DNA of 14,265 nucleotides from Desulfobulbaceae bacterium. GTDB lineage: Bacteria > Desulfobacterota > Desulfobulbia > Desulfobulbales > SURF-16. A program made the translations under genes and the position numbers. The notes beneath the pieces were generated by a model. That model had not been told where the DNA came from and did not search any database. It saw nothing but the letters and a program-made list of their open reading frames with translations. Within the stretch, counting starts at the first letter, position 1; each line of letters starts with the position of its first letter. Positions 7,235 through 14,233 of the stretch are shown here, in pieces. The stretch is taken from positions 1-14,265 of the forward strand of contig JANTFJ010000019.1 of NCBI GenBank assembly GCA_024763495.1. Direction: 5' to 3'.

Positions 7235-7430
7235 TGTAATCGTTCACCGAGGCTGATTTTTTTTTCGGTCAACTCCATCCTGTAAGCGTTTACCAGTGCC
7301 TTAGATTTGTTCATTCGGAGTCTCGTTCCTCGCTTACCTGTGCCTGTGCAGCATACTGGTGCTATTCAAGCAGGCTCAAATGGGCAAAGAGGTAAGCACC
7401 CTTAAAAACAGGGCATAAACTCCGACTCCG
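7235..7430 (+). repeat. Long direct repeat, copy 2 (right of tsaE operon)
   Basis: It is in the same orientation as 6093-6259 and carries about 30 extra bases in the centre. That insert includes the segment (7316-7338) whose reverse complement stands upstream of ispD. The block 7351-7430 differs from 6180-6259 at one base. The repeat begins 46 bases upstream of the cytochrome start codon. Confidence 0.85.
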
Positions 7431-7514
7431 GTAAATATTCGGGTTGATGGGTAAAAGCTACCCTTCTCTACCCCTTTAAATGTTCGGATAGTGCCCCAGA
7501 TTTGTTCGTTACTG

Positions 7515-7552
7515 TTGAAGCGCGTACAGGGTGGTGTTCATGGAGCGCTTAC
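7515..7552 (+). repeat. Partial 110-bp element (right flank only)
   Basis: Bases 7527-7551 are identical to the reverse complement of 14126-14150 and near-identical to 1279-1303 of copy A. The preceding TTGAAGCGCG also resembles copy A. The left half and the central hairpin are not found here, so this is a fragment. Confidence 0.7.
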
Positions 7553-7606
7553 AGTTATGAACCCCTTAAAGTTATGGGGTTGTCGCCACCTGGGTGTACT
7601 TTCTCA

Positions 7607-7646
7607 GCCGGACTGATCGCGGACAGGTAAGCGAGCTTGCGAGACT
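7607..7646 (+). repeat. 28-base repeat plus GGTAAGCGA-N6-GAGACT module
   Basis: Bases 7607-7634 are identical to 8164-8191. The sequence runs GCCGGACTGATCGCGGACAG then GTAAGCGA. A variable 6-base spacer and GAGACT follow. Confidence 0.8.
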
Positions 7647-7803
7647 AAGGAATTATTAATATACCTGATTAAATCAATTCAATCAATGTAACTACTCACC
7701 GGGTAAGCGGCCTTAATTGCGCTAAGGGCTCACTCAAAAACAAATGTAACTATTCAGGTAGGGGCGAAAAACTGCCCAAACCACCGACCTGTAACTGTTC
7801 AGA

Positions 7804-7827
7804 GGTAAGCGAACCAAGTGAGACTCC
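7804..7827 (+). repeat. GGTAAGCGA-N7-GAGACTCC module
   Basis: This is another copy of the bipartite module seen at 2537-2559, 7316-7338 (inverted), 7626-7646 and 8183-8206. It directly follows a TGTAACTGTTCA 12-mer (7790-7801). Confidence 0.65.
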
Positions 7828-7958
7828 ATGTGCTTTAGCTGTGCGTGATAAGGCTGGCACCCATACTACGGGCATAAACTTCGCATACTAATGCTATGTA
7901 AGACAGGCTGATCGCGTGCAGATGAAGTGCAGCTGAATAGTTACAAACAAATTAGTCG

Positions 7959-8122
7959 ACTCAACTTTCTGACTTGTTGTTTTGTTAATGATTTCTATAA
8001 ATTATACAATTTGCAGCATAGATATATCGTCATTCCGGCTAAAGACATGCCGGAATGACGAGCGAGTTTTATTGGTGATGTTATATGACTTCAAATATTT
8101 ATCTCAAGTCAGAAAGTTGAGT
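7959..8122. mobile_element. 164-bp MITE-like element with 18-bp perfect terminal inverted repeats
   Basis: The left end ACTCAACTTTCTGACTTG (7959-7976) is the exact reverse complement of the right end (8105-8122). The interior is AT-rich and contains a palindrome with perfect 12-base arms, CGTCATTCCGGC (8028-8039) and GCCGGAATGACG (8049-8060). TTAGT occurs on both sides (7952-7956 and 8122-8126), consistent with a 5-bp target duplication. A related unoccupied sequence lies at 11634-11651. It has no coding capacity, so it would depend on a transposase elsewhere. The right half recurs at 7-95. Confidence 0.72.
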
Positions 8123-8163
8123 TAGTAGAGATAAGGTCGGCGTAGCGTATCAGTCATACGTAA

Positions 8164-8206
8164 GCCGGACTGATCGCGGACAGGTAAGCGATCTTTTGAG
8201 ACTCCG
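8164..8206 (+). repeat. 28-base repeat, second copy, with GGTAAGCGA-N6-GAGACTCCG
   Basis: It is identical to 7607-7634 over 28 bases, then carries a different spacer (TCTTTT) before GAGACTCCG. Its first four bases form the right foot of the 8138-8167 hairpin. Confidence 0.8.
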
Positions 8207-8293
8207 GATCTGGTGCCCTGTGAGCAGTTACCAATCAATTTTGAAAAAAAACAGAGAATATTCGACTCATTTTTAAATTACAGGGAGCAAACT

Positions 8294-9670
8294 ATGCCCA
8301 GAAAGTCAAAAGGAAGAGTTAATTTAAGCGGCAGGAGAAAACCGGCAATATCTTTTATTTTTCCTCTGTTACTTGTTTTTATTGCCCTCGGTTTTTTCAT
8401 TTATTTAAACGAAAGAGAAGATCCGCAGATTACCATGCCGAACGAGACGGAGTTAATCGGTGGACACCGGAAAATGTCGGTGCGGATCAAAGATTCCCGC
8501 AGCGGGATAAAAGAGACAGAGGTTATACTGCGCCAGGAGGGCCGGGATATCAAACTTGCCGGCCACAATTTTGACAGAAAAGGATATTGGGGCCTTGCCG
8601 GGCCTGAGCTGGTTGAAGAAAATTTCGTCATTGACGGTTCCGCGCTTAAACTAAAAGACGGCCCAGCCGAAATTATAGTCAAGGCCAGGGATTTTTCTCT
8701 ATGGAACTTTGGCGGAGGAAATGAAACAACTGTCCGTTATCCTTTTACTCTTGACACTAAACCACCCCGGATTATTCTTCTGGATCAAAGTCGTTACATT
8801 AAACCGGGCGGCAGCGGGTTAGCGATTTACCGGTTAAGTGAAGAAGCTGTTCGCTACGGAGTTATGGTAAATGGTTATTTTCATCCCGGCTTTCCTCTCC
8901 CCAGCAAGGGAGAGTTGATATTCGGAGCCATGATCGGCCTGCCCTGGGATACTGCGGAGATAGATGATATTCATGTCGAAGCCACGGACAAGGCTGGAAA
9001 TATCGGCAAATATTCCTTTGGCATAAATTTAAAAAAAGCGGTTTACAAGCATGATCGGATAAACATCAGTGATAATTTTCTCAAACGGAAATTACCGGAA
9101 TTCGCCCAGTTTTATCCGGAGATGAAAGGCTCCCTGCTGGATCAATATCTTTATCTTAACAATACGGTACGCCGGGAAAATAACAGCAGGTTTCGCGAGA
9201 TATGTTCAATCTCTATACCTGAGAGGCAATGGGACGGCAGTTTCAGCCGCATGGCTCGCAGCAGCAACCGAGCCGGTTATGCTGACCAGCGAAGTTATTT
9301 TTACCATGATAAAAAAATCGATAACCAGACCCACCTGGGCATTGACCTGGCTTCAGTGCGCCATGCGGAAATAAAGGCTGCTAATAACGGCAAAGTAGTT
9401 TACGCCGAGTTTCAGGGAATTTACGGCAATACGGTGATTATTGACCATGGTCAGGGAGTATTCAGCCTCTATGCTCATCTCAGCCGGATCAAGGCCGGTC
9501 CCGGCGACATGGTCAACAAGGGAGATATTATTGCTTTAAGCGGGGCCACAGGCATGGCCGGCGGTGACCACCTTCATTTCAGTATCCTGATTAATGGGAT
9601 TTTTGTCGATCCCCGTGAATGGTGGGACAGCCACTGGCTGGAAATAAATATTTTATCTTATCTGGAATAA
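8294..9670 (+). CDS. Membrane-anchored M23 (LytM-type) metallopeptidase
   Basis: This 458-residue protein has a basic N-terminus, one transmembrane anchor (about 17-38), a beta-rich Ig-like periplasmic region (about 50-245), a helical linker and a C-terminal M23 domain (about 345-445). Zinc and active-site residues are all present: H347 and D351 (HLGIDLA), H395 (YAHLS), and H426 and H428 (GDHLHFS). It is therefore probably an active endopeptidase on peptidoglycan cross-links and not an EnvC/NlpD-like activator that has lost its zinc ligands. The ATG at 8294 is preferred: GGGAG lies 6-7 bases upstream and a normal signal anchor follows. An earlier in-frame ATG at 8213 would put 27 polar residues ahead of it. 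mutL follows after 25 bases, probably on the same transcript. Confidence 0.9.
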   Translation: MPRKSKGRVNLSGRRKPAISFIFPLLLVFIALGFFIYLNEREDPQITMPNETELIGGHRKMSVRIKDSRSGIKETEVILRQEGRDIKLAGHNFDRKGYWGLAGPELVEENFVIDGSALKLKDGPAEIIVKARDFSLWNFGGGNETTVRYPFTLDTKPPRIILLDQSRYIKPGGSGLAIYRLSEEAVRYGVMVNGYFHPGFPLPSKGELIFGAMIGLPWDTAEIDDIHVEATDKAGNIGKYSFGINLKKAVYKHDRINISDNFLKRKLPEFAQFYPEMKGSLLDQYLYLNNTVRRENNSRFREICSISIPERQWDGSFSRMARSSNRAGYADQRSYFYHDKKIDNQTHLGIDLASVRHAEIKAANNGKVVYAEFQGIYGNTVIIDHGQGVFSLYAHLSRIKAGPGDMVNKGDIIALSGATGMAGGDHLHFSILINGIFVDPREWWDSHWLEINILSYLE

Positions 9671-9695
9671 AACAGCCGGCCTGCAACCATACACT

Positions 9696-11513
9696 ATGTC
9701 AAAAATAAAAATTCTCCCGGAAAACTGGGCCAATCAGATTGCCGCGGGTGAAGTAGTTGAACGTCCAGCCTCAGTGGTTAAAGAATTTATCGAAAACAGT
9801 ATTGACGCCCAGGCGAAAAACATTGCTGTTGAAGTTGAAGGTAACGGCACTCGGCTGATTCGGGTAATTGATGATGGCCTTGGTATGGACGGCGATGACG
9901 CGCTGCTCTGCCTGGAGCGTCATGCCACCAGTAAACTGTCCGCCCCGGATCAACTGTCCCGGATTACAACCCTGGGGTTCCGGGGTGAGGCAGTGCCCAG
10001 CATAGCTTCGGTTTCCCGGCTTACTATTATTACCCGCCAACCGGAAAGCTCCCTGGGGACAAAAGTTGAGGTTCGTTTCGGCCAGGTACGCAAGATGCAC
10101 GAAAGCGGCTCCGCCAGGGGAACGGTTATTGAGGTGCGTGATCTTTTTGGTAATGTCCCGGCCCGGCGTAAATTTTTAAAAAGCAGCCGGACCGAACTTT
10201 TTCACATAGAAGAAGTTGTCAAAAATTATGCCCTGGCCTGCAGCAGTGTCGGTTTTGTATATTCCGCCGGTGGACGAAACTGGAATTTTTCTCCGGGACA
10301 GACCCTGGAACAGCGGACAAGAGAGGTTCTGCGCCGGGATGACGGTCTTTTGATTTCAGTAGATTCCATTCCCATGGATGCTGACAATTCAAGACTGGTA
10401 AAGGGATTTCTCCTGCCTCCGGATGAGGTTGGCGGTTCCTCAGCCCGGCTGCGTATTTTTGTCAATGGCCGGGCAGTCCGGGATAGAATGGTGAACCATG
10501 CTGTTGTTGAAGGCATGCGTAACTTTCTTTTAAAAGGCCGAAATCCGGCAGGCGTGCTTTTCCTTGAAGTTAAAGCGGATCAGGTCGATGTGAACATTCA
10601 CCCGGCCAAGCAGGAAATTCGTTTTCAGCGGCCAAATGATATCCATCAATTTGTGAGCGCTGCTGTCCGCCAGGCCCTGGAGAATTTCCAGCAGGCAGTT
10701 AAAACCAGAATTTTTGCCGCTGCCAGCAGCCCGGCAGTACCAGCCGCTGCCAGGCCGGCCGCAGTGACTGACGGGGCCGCAAACCCTGCCTTACCCCTGG
10801 AAAACAAAGCTCCCTCCCAGTCGTTTAATTTCAATTCCCCGGCTGTTTCTCTCCAGAAATGTGCTGAACCCGCGGCCCCGGAAATTTCATCAGCTATAGC
10901 GGAAAATTCAGGCAGACAAGCAATTTTACCGTTTGGCGGATTATGCTATATCGGCCAGATTTTTTCCTCTTATCTGCTTTGTCAGTCAGACTCGGGCCTG
11001 GTGGCAATTGATCAACACGCAGCTCATGAACGGCTGTTGTTTGAAAAATTAAAAAAACAGTATCTGGCCGACAAGCTGGCCAGCCAGGCTTTGCTTTTTC
11101 CGGAAGTGGTTGAATGTAATCCCGACGAACTCAGGATTATTAAAAAATATGGCCGGGAAATAGCGGCTCTCGGTCTTAATATTCAGGAATTTGGCGGTAA
11201 TTCCTGCGCGATCAAGGCCTTGCCGGCCATTCTCGCCCATCTGGCTCCGGCTGAAGTATTGGCCGGGGTAATAACCAGATTTGGCAACAAGGCTGAGGGA
11301 AGTGGAAGAGTGCCGGGCCGGATTGAGGATATCCTGGCAGTTATGGCCTGCAAGGCGGCAATCAAGGCCAACCATGAGCTGCAGCCCGAAGAAGCCGAGT
11401 CCCTGCTCAAACAGATGCTGGAAGCTGATATTTTTTCTCACTGTCCCCATGGACGCCCGGTGGCCAAAGTGTTTTCCCCCGCAGAAATCAAAAAATGGTT
11501 TCATCGTACTTGA
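9696..11513 (+). CDS. mutL: DNA mismatch repair endonuclease MutL
   Basis: MutL links MutS mismatch recognition to strand incision. The 605-residue protein has the GHKL ATPase core with ENSIDA (33-38), DDGLGM (59-64) and TLGFRGEA (92-99), the transducer domain (about 210-335), an Ala/Pro-rich linker (about 340-400) and the C-terminal dimerisation domain. The endonuclease motif DQHA-x2-E-x4-E is present (D439, H441, E445, E450), with ACKAAIKA (551-558) and CPHGRP (583-588). This indicates a latent nickase, as expected in bacteria without MutH. The start matches the conserved KILPENWANQIAAGEVVERP N-terminus; the Shine-Dalgarno is weak. MutS is not in the window. Its position behind a wall peptidase looks coincidental. 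Confidence 0.97.
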   Translation: MSKIKILPENWANQIAAGEVVERPASVVKEFIENSIDAQAKNIAVEVEGNGTRLIRVIDDGLGMDGDDALLCLERHATSKLSAPDQLSRITTLGFRGEAVPSIASVSRLTIITRQPESSLGTKVEVRFGQVRKMHESGSARGTVIEVRDLFGNVPARRKFLKSSRTELFHIEEVVKNYALACSSVGFVYSAGGRNWNFSPGQTLEQRTREVLRRDDGLLISVDSIPMDADNSRLVKGFLLPPDEVGGSSARLRIFVNGRAVRDRMVNHAVVEGMRNFLLKGRNPAGVLFLEVKADQVDVNIHPAKQEIRFQRPNDIHQFVSAAVRQALENFQQAVKTRIFAAASSPAVPAAARPAAVTDGAANPALPLENKAPSQSFNFNSPAVSLQKCAEPAAPEISSAIAENSGRQAILPFGGLCYIGQIFSSYLLCQSDSGLVAIDQHAAHERLLFEKLKKQYLADKLASQALLFPEVVECNPDELRIIKKYGREIAALGLNIQEFGGNSCAIKALPAILAHLAPAEVLAGVITRFGNKAEGSGRVPGRIEDILAVMACKAAIKANHELQPEEAESLLKQMLEADIFSHCPHGRPVAKVFSPAEIKKWFHRT

Positions 11514-11514
11514 C

Positions 11515-11541
11515 TTATCCTCGCATAAAATCGTAGGATAA
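11515..11541 (+). terminator. Hairpin after mutL stop
   Basis: TTATCCT (11515-11521) pairs with AGGATAA (11535-11541), two bases after the mutL TGA. The following ATATAATTT is a poor U tract, so termination efficiency is doubtful. Confidence 0.3.
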
Positions 11542-11645
11542 ATATAATTTGATCCTTTATTCAAAATATAAATATTTTTAGTAGCTTATTTCTGAAAAGC
11601 AGCATACTGATGCTATGGGTTCACTCAAAAATAAATTAGTAGAGA

Positions 11646-11766
11646 TAAGGTGTAATATGGACATTTAGAGAAGTGATCTAATTGCATGCAACCGCAGGCG
11701 TAGCAGTGCTGCGTCGAGGATTGCATTACTGCAGATCACTTTTCTAAATGTCTGGATTGCGCCTTA
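11646..11766 (+). repeat. 121-base imperfect palindrome
   Basis: The arms begin TAAGG (11646-11650) and end CCTTA (11762-11766). The strongest stem pairs 11660-11679 with 11733-11752 over 20 positions, 19 of them Watson-Crick and one G-U. A central CGTAGCA/TGCTGCG stem caps it. On the plus strand most outer mismatches are G-U wobbles, so this strand folds better than its complement. It is preceded by TTAGTAGAGATAAGGT, which also precedes a different hairpin at 8138-8167. Confidence 0.65.
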
Positions 11767-11779
11767 GGGCATTTCCTCC

Positions 11780-11834
11780 GGGCGATTCATGTAATGAGCT
11801 TTGCCCATGTATTATCCTCCAGAGGGCTGGATAA
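11780..11834 (+). promoter_or_regulatory. Two small leader hairpins upstream of the sucrose synthase terminator
   Basis: GGGC (11780-11783) with GCCC (11803-11806) encloses TCAT/ATGA (11787-11790, 11794-11797). TTATCC (11812-11817) pairs with GGATAA (11829-11834). Together with the following terminator they look like a structured leader. I do not recognise a known riboswitch class. Confidence 0.35.
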
Positions 11835-11844
11835 CTCACGGAAG

Positions 11845-11867
11845 GCTGTTCCTGAACAGCATTTTTT
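11845..11867 (+). terminator. Intrinsic terminator or attenuator before the sucrose synthase start
   Basis: GCTGTT (11845-11850), loop CCTG, AACAGC (11855-11860), then A and six T residues, with a second T run at 11872-11876. It ends about 22 bases before the ATG at 11890, leaving no room for a normal promoter between. Transcripts for the gene must therefore read through it. Confidence 0.62.
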
Positions 11868-11889
11868 AATCTTTTTAGTCGGACATAAA

Positions 11890-14052
11890 ATGTCGCTATA
11901 CATTCAAATGTTCAGTGTGCATGGCCTTATTCGGGGAAAATCACCGGAATTAGGCCGTGATGCCGACACCGGCGGTCAGGTAAAATATGTCCTGGAACTG
12001 GCACGCTCGCTGGCCGATAATCCCCAGGTTGACAAGGTTGATCTGGTTACCCGTTTTATTCAGGACAAAACTGTTTCGGCAAATTATTCTCAAAAAGTTG
12101 AATCCCTGGCTGAAAAGGCGGAACTTGTCCGCATTCAGTGCGGCGGCAGGAAGTATACCCGCAAGGAACTGCTCTGGCCTTATCTTGATGAAATGGTAGA
12201 TAAAACTCTCAAACTTATCAAGGCCGGCGGACGGGTGCCGGATATCTTTCACGGTCATTATGCTGATGGTGGCTACGTGGCAAAGGAACTGGCCGCTATT
12301 TTTGGTGTCCCCTTTATTTTTACCGGTCATTCCATGGGCCGTCACAAAAAAAACAAGCTGCTCGATGAGGGCATGACTGACAGCGAAATTAACCGGCGAT
12401 ATCACATAGATCATCGGATCAAAATAGAAGAACAGGTTATCCGGGACAGTAGCCTGATCGTCACCAGTACCACCCATGAAATTGAACAGCAATACAGCCT
12501 TTATGATAACTTTAAAGAAGGAAATTACAGGGTTATTCCGCCGGGCATTGAAATTGACACCTTTTATCCCTATTACGATGCCCAGTTTGATGCCACCCCT
12601 GAGGGAGAACATTCCAAGCAGGCCAGGATCGCCCTCCAGGGTGAACTGCATCGTTTTTGGGTTAATCAAGATAAACCTTTTATTCTGGCCCTCTGTCGTC
12701 CTGATCAACGGAAAAATATCTCCGGTTTAATTAAGGCCTATGGCCACGACAAGCCCCTGCAGGCCATGGCTAATCTCGCCATTTTTGCCGGAATCCGTAA
12801 AAATATTGCCATGATGGAAGAAAATGAGCGTAATGTGCTAACCGAAATGCTGCTGCTGATGGATCGTTATGATCTTTACGGCAGACTGGCAATCCCCAAA
12901 AAACATGATTTTACCTTTGAGGTTCCGGAGCTGTACCGGCTGTGCGCCGACAGCCGTGGTATCTTTGTTAATCCTGCCCTGGTGGAGCCTTTCGGCCTGA
13001 CCCTGATTGAAGCCGCTTCCTGCGGATTGCCCATTGTTGCCACCAGAAACGGCGGCCCGGCGGATATTATCGCTAACTGTAAAAACGGCCTGCTGATAGA
13101 CCCTTCTTCTTCCAGACAGATAGCTGAAGCCTGCAAAAAAATTTTAGCCGACCAGGAGACCTGGGATGTATTTTCCCGCAATGGCATTAATGGGGTTAGA
13201 AGCCATTATTCATGGTCATCCCATAGTGCCGGTTATCTCAAGAGCCTGGACGAAATAAAGTATAAAAGCAGGGCCATAAGCGACAAAGTCCAACAGCCGC
13301 AGTCAAACCCCATTGGTCGCCGCCTTACCGAGGTTAAACGTTTTTTTATTACCGATATTGATAATACTCTGATCGGTGATGACAAATCGTTAGCCCGGTT
13401 GATGAAGCTGCTGGCGGAACACCGCGAAACGCTGGGCTGGGGCGTGGCAACTGGCAGGTGTCTGAATAAGACCCTGCAGGCACTGGAAGAGCATAAACTT
13501 GCCATTCCGGATATTATCATTACCTCGGTGGGAACAGAAATAAATTACGGCCCGGATCTATGCCCGGACAAAGGCTGGCAGCAGCATCTTTCCTATCAAT
13601 GGCGGCCTGAGTTAATTCGCCACGAACTGGCTCAACTTGATTTTCTCGGTCTGCAGAACCTGGAAAACCAGCGACGTTATAAAATCAGCTATCTGATGAA
13701 AGATGACCCTGACCTGCTGGCTGAAGTACACCAGGTCTTACGAAACAAAAATTTAAAATATAACCTGATTTTTTCTCATGGCCAGTTTCTCGATATCCTG
13801 CCCTGCCGGGCCGGAAAAGGTAAGGCTGTCCGGTACTTAAGTTATAAGTGGGGAGTTCCCCTGCCCCAGATCCTGGTAAGCGGGGATTCCGGCAATGATG
13901 AATGCCTGCTCCGGGGCGACACCTGCGGGGTGGTGGTGGGTAATTACAGCAGGGAGCTGGAATCTTTAAAGGGAGGACGGAGAATTTATTTCAGTCCTGA
14001 TGAGTATGCCGCCGGAATTATTGACGGGTTTAAACATTACGGATTTATTTGA
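11890..14052 (+). CDS. Sucrose-phosphate synthase with C-terminal sucrose-phosphatase (HAD) domain
   Basis: The product has 720 residues, the usual length of bacterial SPS. The GT-B glycosyltransferase part (about 1-455) shows GRDADTGGQVKYV (22-34), HGHYADGG (121-128), FTGHSMGRHK (144-153), CRPDQRKNI (269-277, R270/K275) and the E-x7-E motif (E366, E374) in VEPFGLTLIEA. It makes sucrose 6-phosphate from UDP-glucose (or another NDP-glucose) and fructose 6-phosphate. The HAD-IIB part (about 480-720) keeps DIDNT (D489, D491), T521, VGTEI, K643 and GDSGND (D666, D670), so it may also remove the phosphate and make free sucrose, usually as a compatible solute. The ATG at 11890 is chosen because family homology starts there; GGA lies 6 bases upstream, a weak signal. 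An upstream ATG at 11794 would translate through the terminator. Confidence 0.93.
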   Translation: MSLYIQMFSVHGLIRGKSPELGRDADTGGQVKYVLELARSLADNPQVDKVDLVTRFIQDKTVSANYSQKVESLAEKAELVRIQCGGRKYTRKELLWPYLDEMVDKTLKLIKAGGRVPDIFHGHYADGGYVAKELAAIFGVPFIFTGHSMGRHKKNKLLDEGMTDSEINRRYHIDHRIKIEEQVIRDSSLIVTSTTHEIEQQYSLYDNFKEGNYRVIPPGIEIDTFYPYYDAQFDATPEGEHSKQARIALQGELHRFWVNQDKPFILALCRPDQRKNISGLIKAYGHDKPLQAMANLAIFAGIRKNIAMMEENERNVLTEMLLLMDRYDLYGRLAIPKKHDFTFEVPELYRLCADSRGIFVNPALVEPFGLTLIEAASCGLPIVATRNGGPADIIANCKNGLLIDPSSSRQIAEACKKILADQETWDVFSRNGINGVRSHYSWSSHSAGYLKSLDEIKYKSRAISDKVQQPQSNPIGRRLTEVKRFFITDIDNTLIGDDKSLARLMKLLAEHRETLGWGVATGRCLNKTLQALEEHKLAIPDIIITSVGTEINYGPDLCPDKGWQQHLSYQWRPELIRHELAQLDFLGLQNLENQRRYKISYLMKDDPDLLAEVHQVLRNKNLKYNLIFSHGQFLDILPCRAGKGKAVRYLSYKWGVPLPQILVSGDSGNDECLLRGDTCGVVVGNYSRELESLKGGRRIYFSPDEYAAGIIDGFKHYGFI

Positions 14053-14124
14053 CTTAAATGAGCACAAACTCTTGTAGGGGTTAGCGAAGTTAGGACGATT
14101 ACCCTATGAGTAGTTACATCAAGG

Positions 14125-14233
14125 GTAAGCGCTCCATGAACACCACCCTGCACCCGTTTAAACGCCGAGATATACCTGATGTATTATCGCGAGCGTTGAA
14201 ACGGGCACATGGCGGCATCCCTGAAACGCTTAC
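14125..14233 (-). repeat. 110-bp hairpin repeat element, copy B
   Basis: Read on the minus strand it runs GTAAGCG to CGCTTAC, a 7-bp terminal inverted repeat. Right flank 14126-14150 is an exact reverse complement of 7527-7551. The central hairpin has arms CCCGTTT/AAACGGG, then AACGC/GCGTT, then GATA/TATC with the same bulged A and TAC/GTA tip as copy A. The outer 10-bp stem GGATGCCGCC/GGTGGTGTTC also pairs fully if G-U is allowed. It lies 72 bases after the sucrose synthase stop. The rest of 14053-14265 shows a TGAGTAGTTACA 12-mer (14107-14118) and no gene. Confidence 0.72.

Larger units (their letters stand above)
7190..8293. other. 1.1-kb divergent intergenic region, repeat mosaic
   Basis: No credible gene is seen in about 1.1 kb between the minus-strand cytochrome and the plus-strand peptidase. 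Content from left: direct repeat copy 2 (7235-7430); a partial 110-bp element flank (7515-7552); an AACCCC/GGGGTT hairpin (7560-7581); a 28-base repeat (7607-7634) that recurs at 8164-8191; TGTAACT-type 12-mers (7687, 7745, 7790, inverted 7934); a MITE (7959-8122); and a CGGC/GCCG plus CGTAT/ATACG hairpin (8138-8167). Divergent promoters should lie here, but I cannot place them with confidence. Confidence 0.7.
11514..11889. other. mutL-sucrose synthase spacer: repeat modules and structured leader
   Basis: This spacer is 376 bases long. It contains a hairpin at the mutL stop (11515-11541), GCATACTGATGCTAT (a variant of the block at 6180 and 7351), the GGGTTCACTCAAAAA module (11617-11631), the MITE empty-site sequence (11634-11651), a 121-base imperfect palindrome (11646-11766), two smaller hairpins (11780-11806, 11812-11834) and an intrinsic terminator (11845-11867). 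No gene is seen; the in-frame extension of the next gene back to 11794 is unlikely to be translated. Confidence 0.65.

Noticed and set aside
7235..8206. CRISPR-like array
   Set aside because: Repeats are of several unrelated kinds, unevenly spaced and in both orientations; no cas genes are present.
7190..8293. Decayed transposase or retroelement gene in the repeat-rich spacer
   Set aside because: No frame carries a recognisable transposase, reverse transcriptase or recombinase fragment; the content is short repeats only.
11049..11564. 171-codon minus-strand frame
   Set aside because: It is antisense to the conserved C-terminal domain of mutL.
11794..11889. N-terminal extension of the sucrose synthase
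   Set aside because: It would translate through the intrinsic terminator hairpin, and the added 32 residues do not resemble the family; homology starts at the ATG at 11890.
11767..11889. Known riboswitch class
   Set aside because: No consensus of a known metabolite riboswitch could be recognised, so only an unclassified leader is reported.
11950..12708. 252-codon minus-strand frame
   Set aside because: It is long but wholly antisense to the conserved glycosyltransferase domain of sucrose-phosphate synthase.
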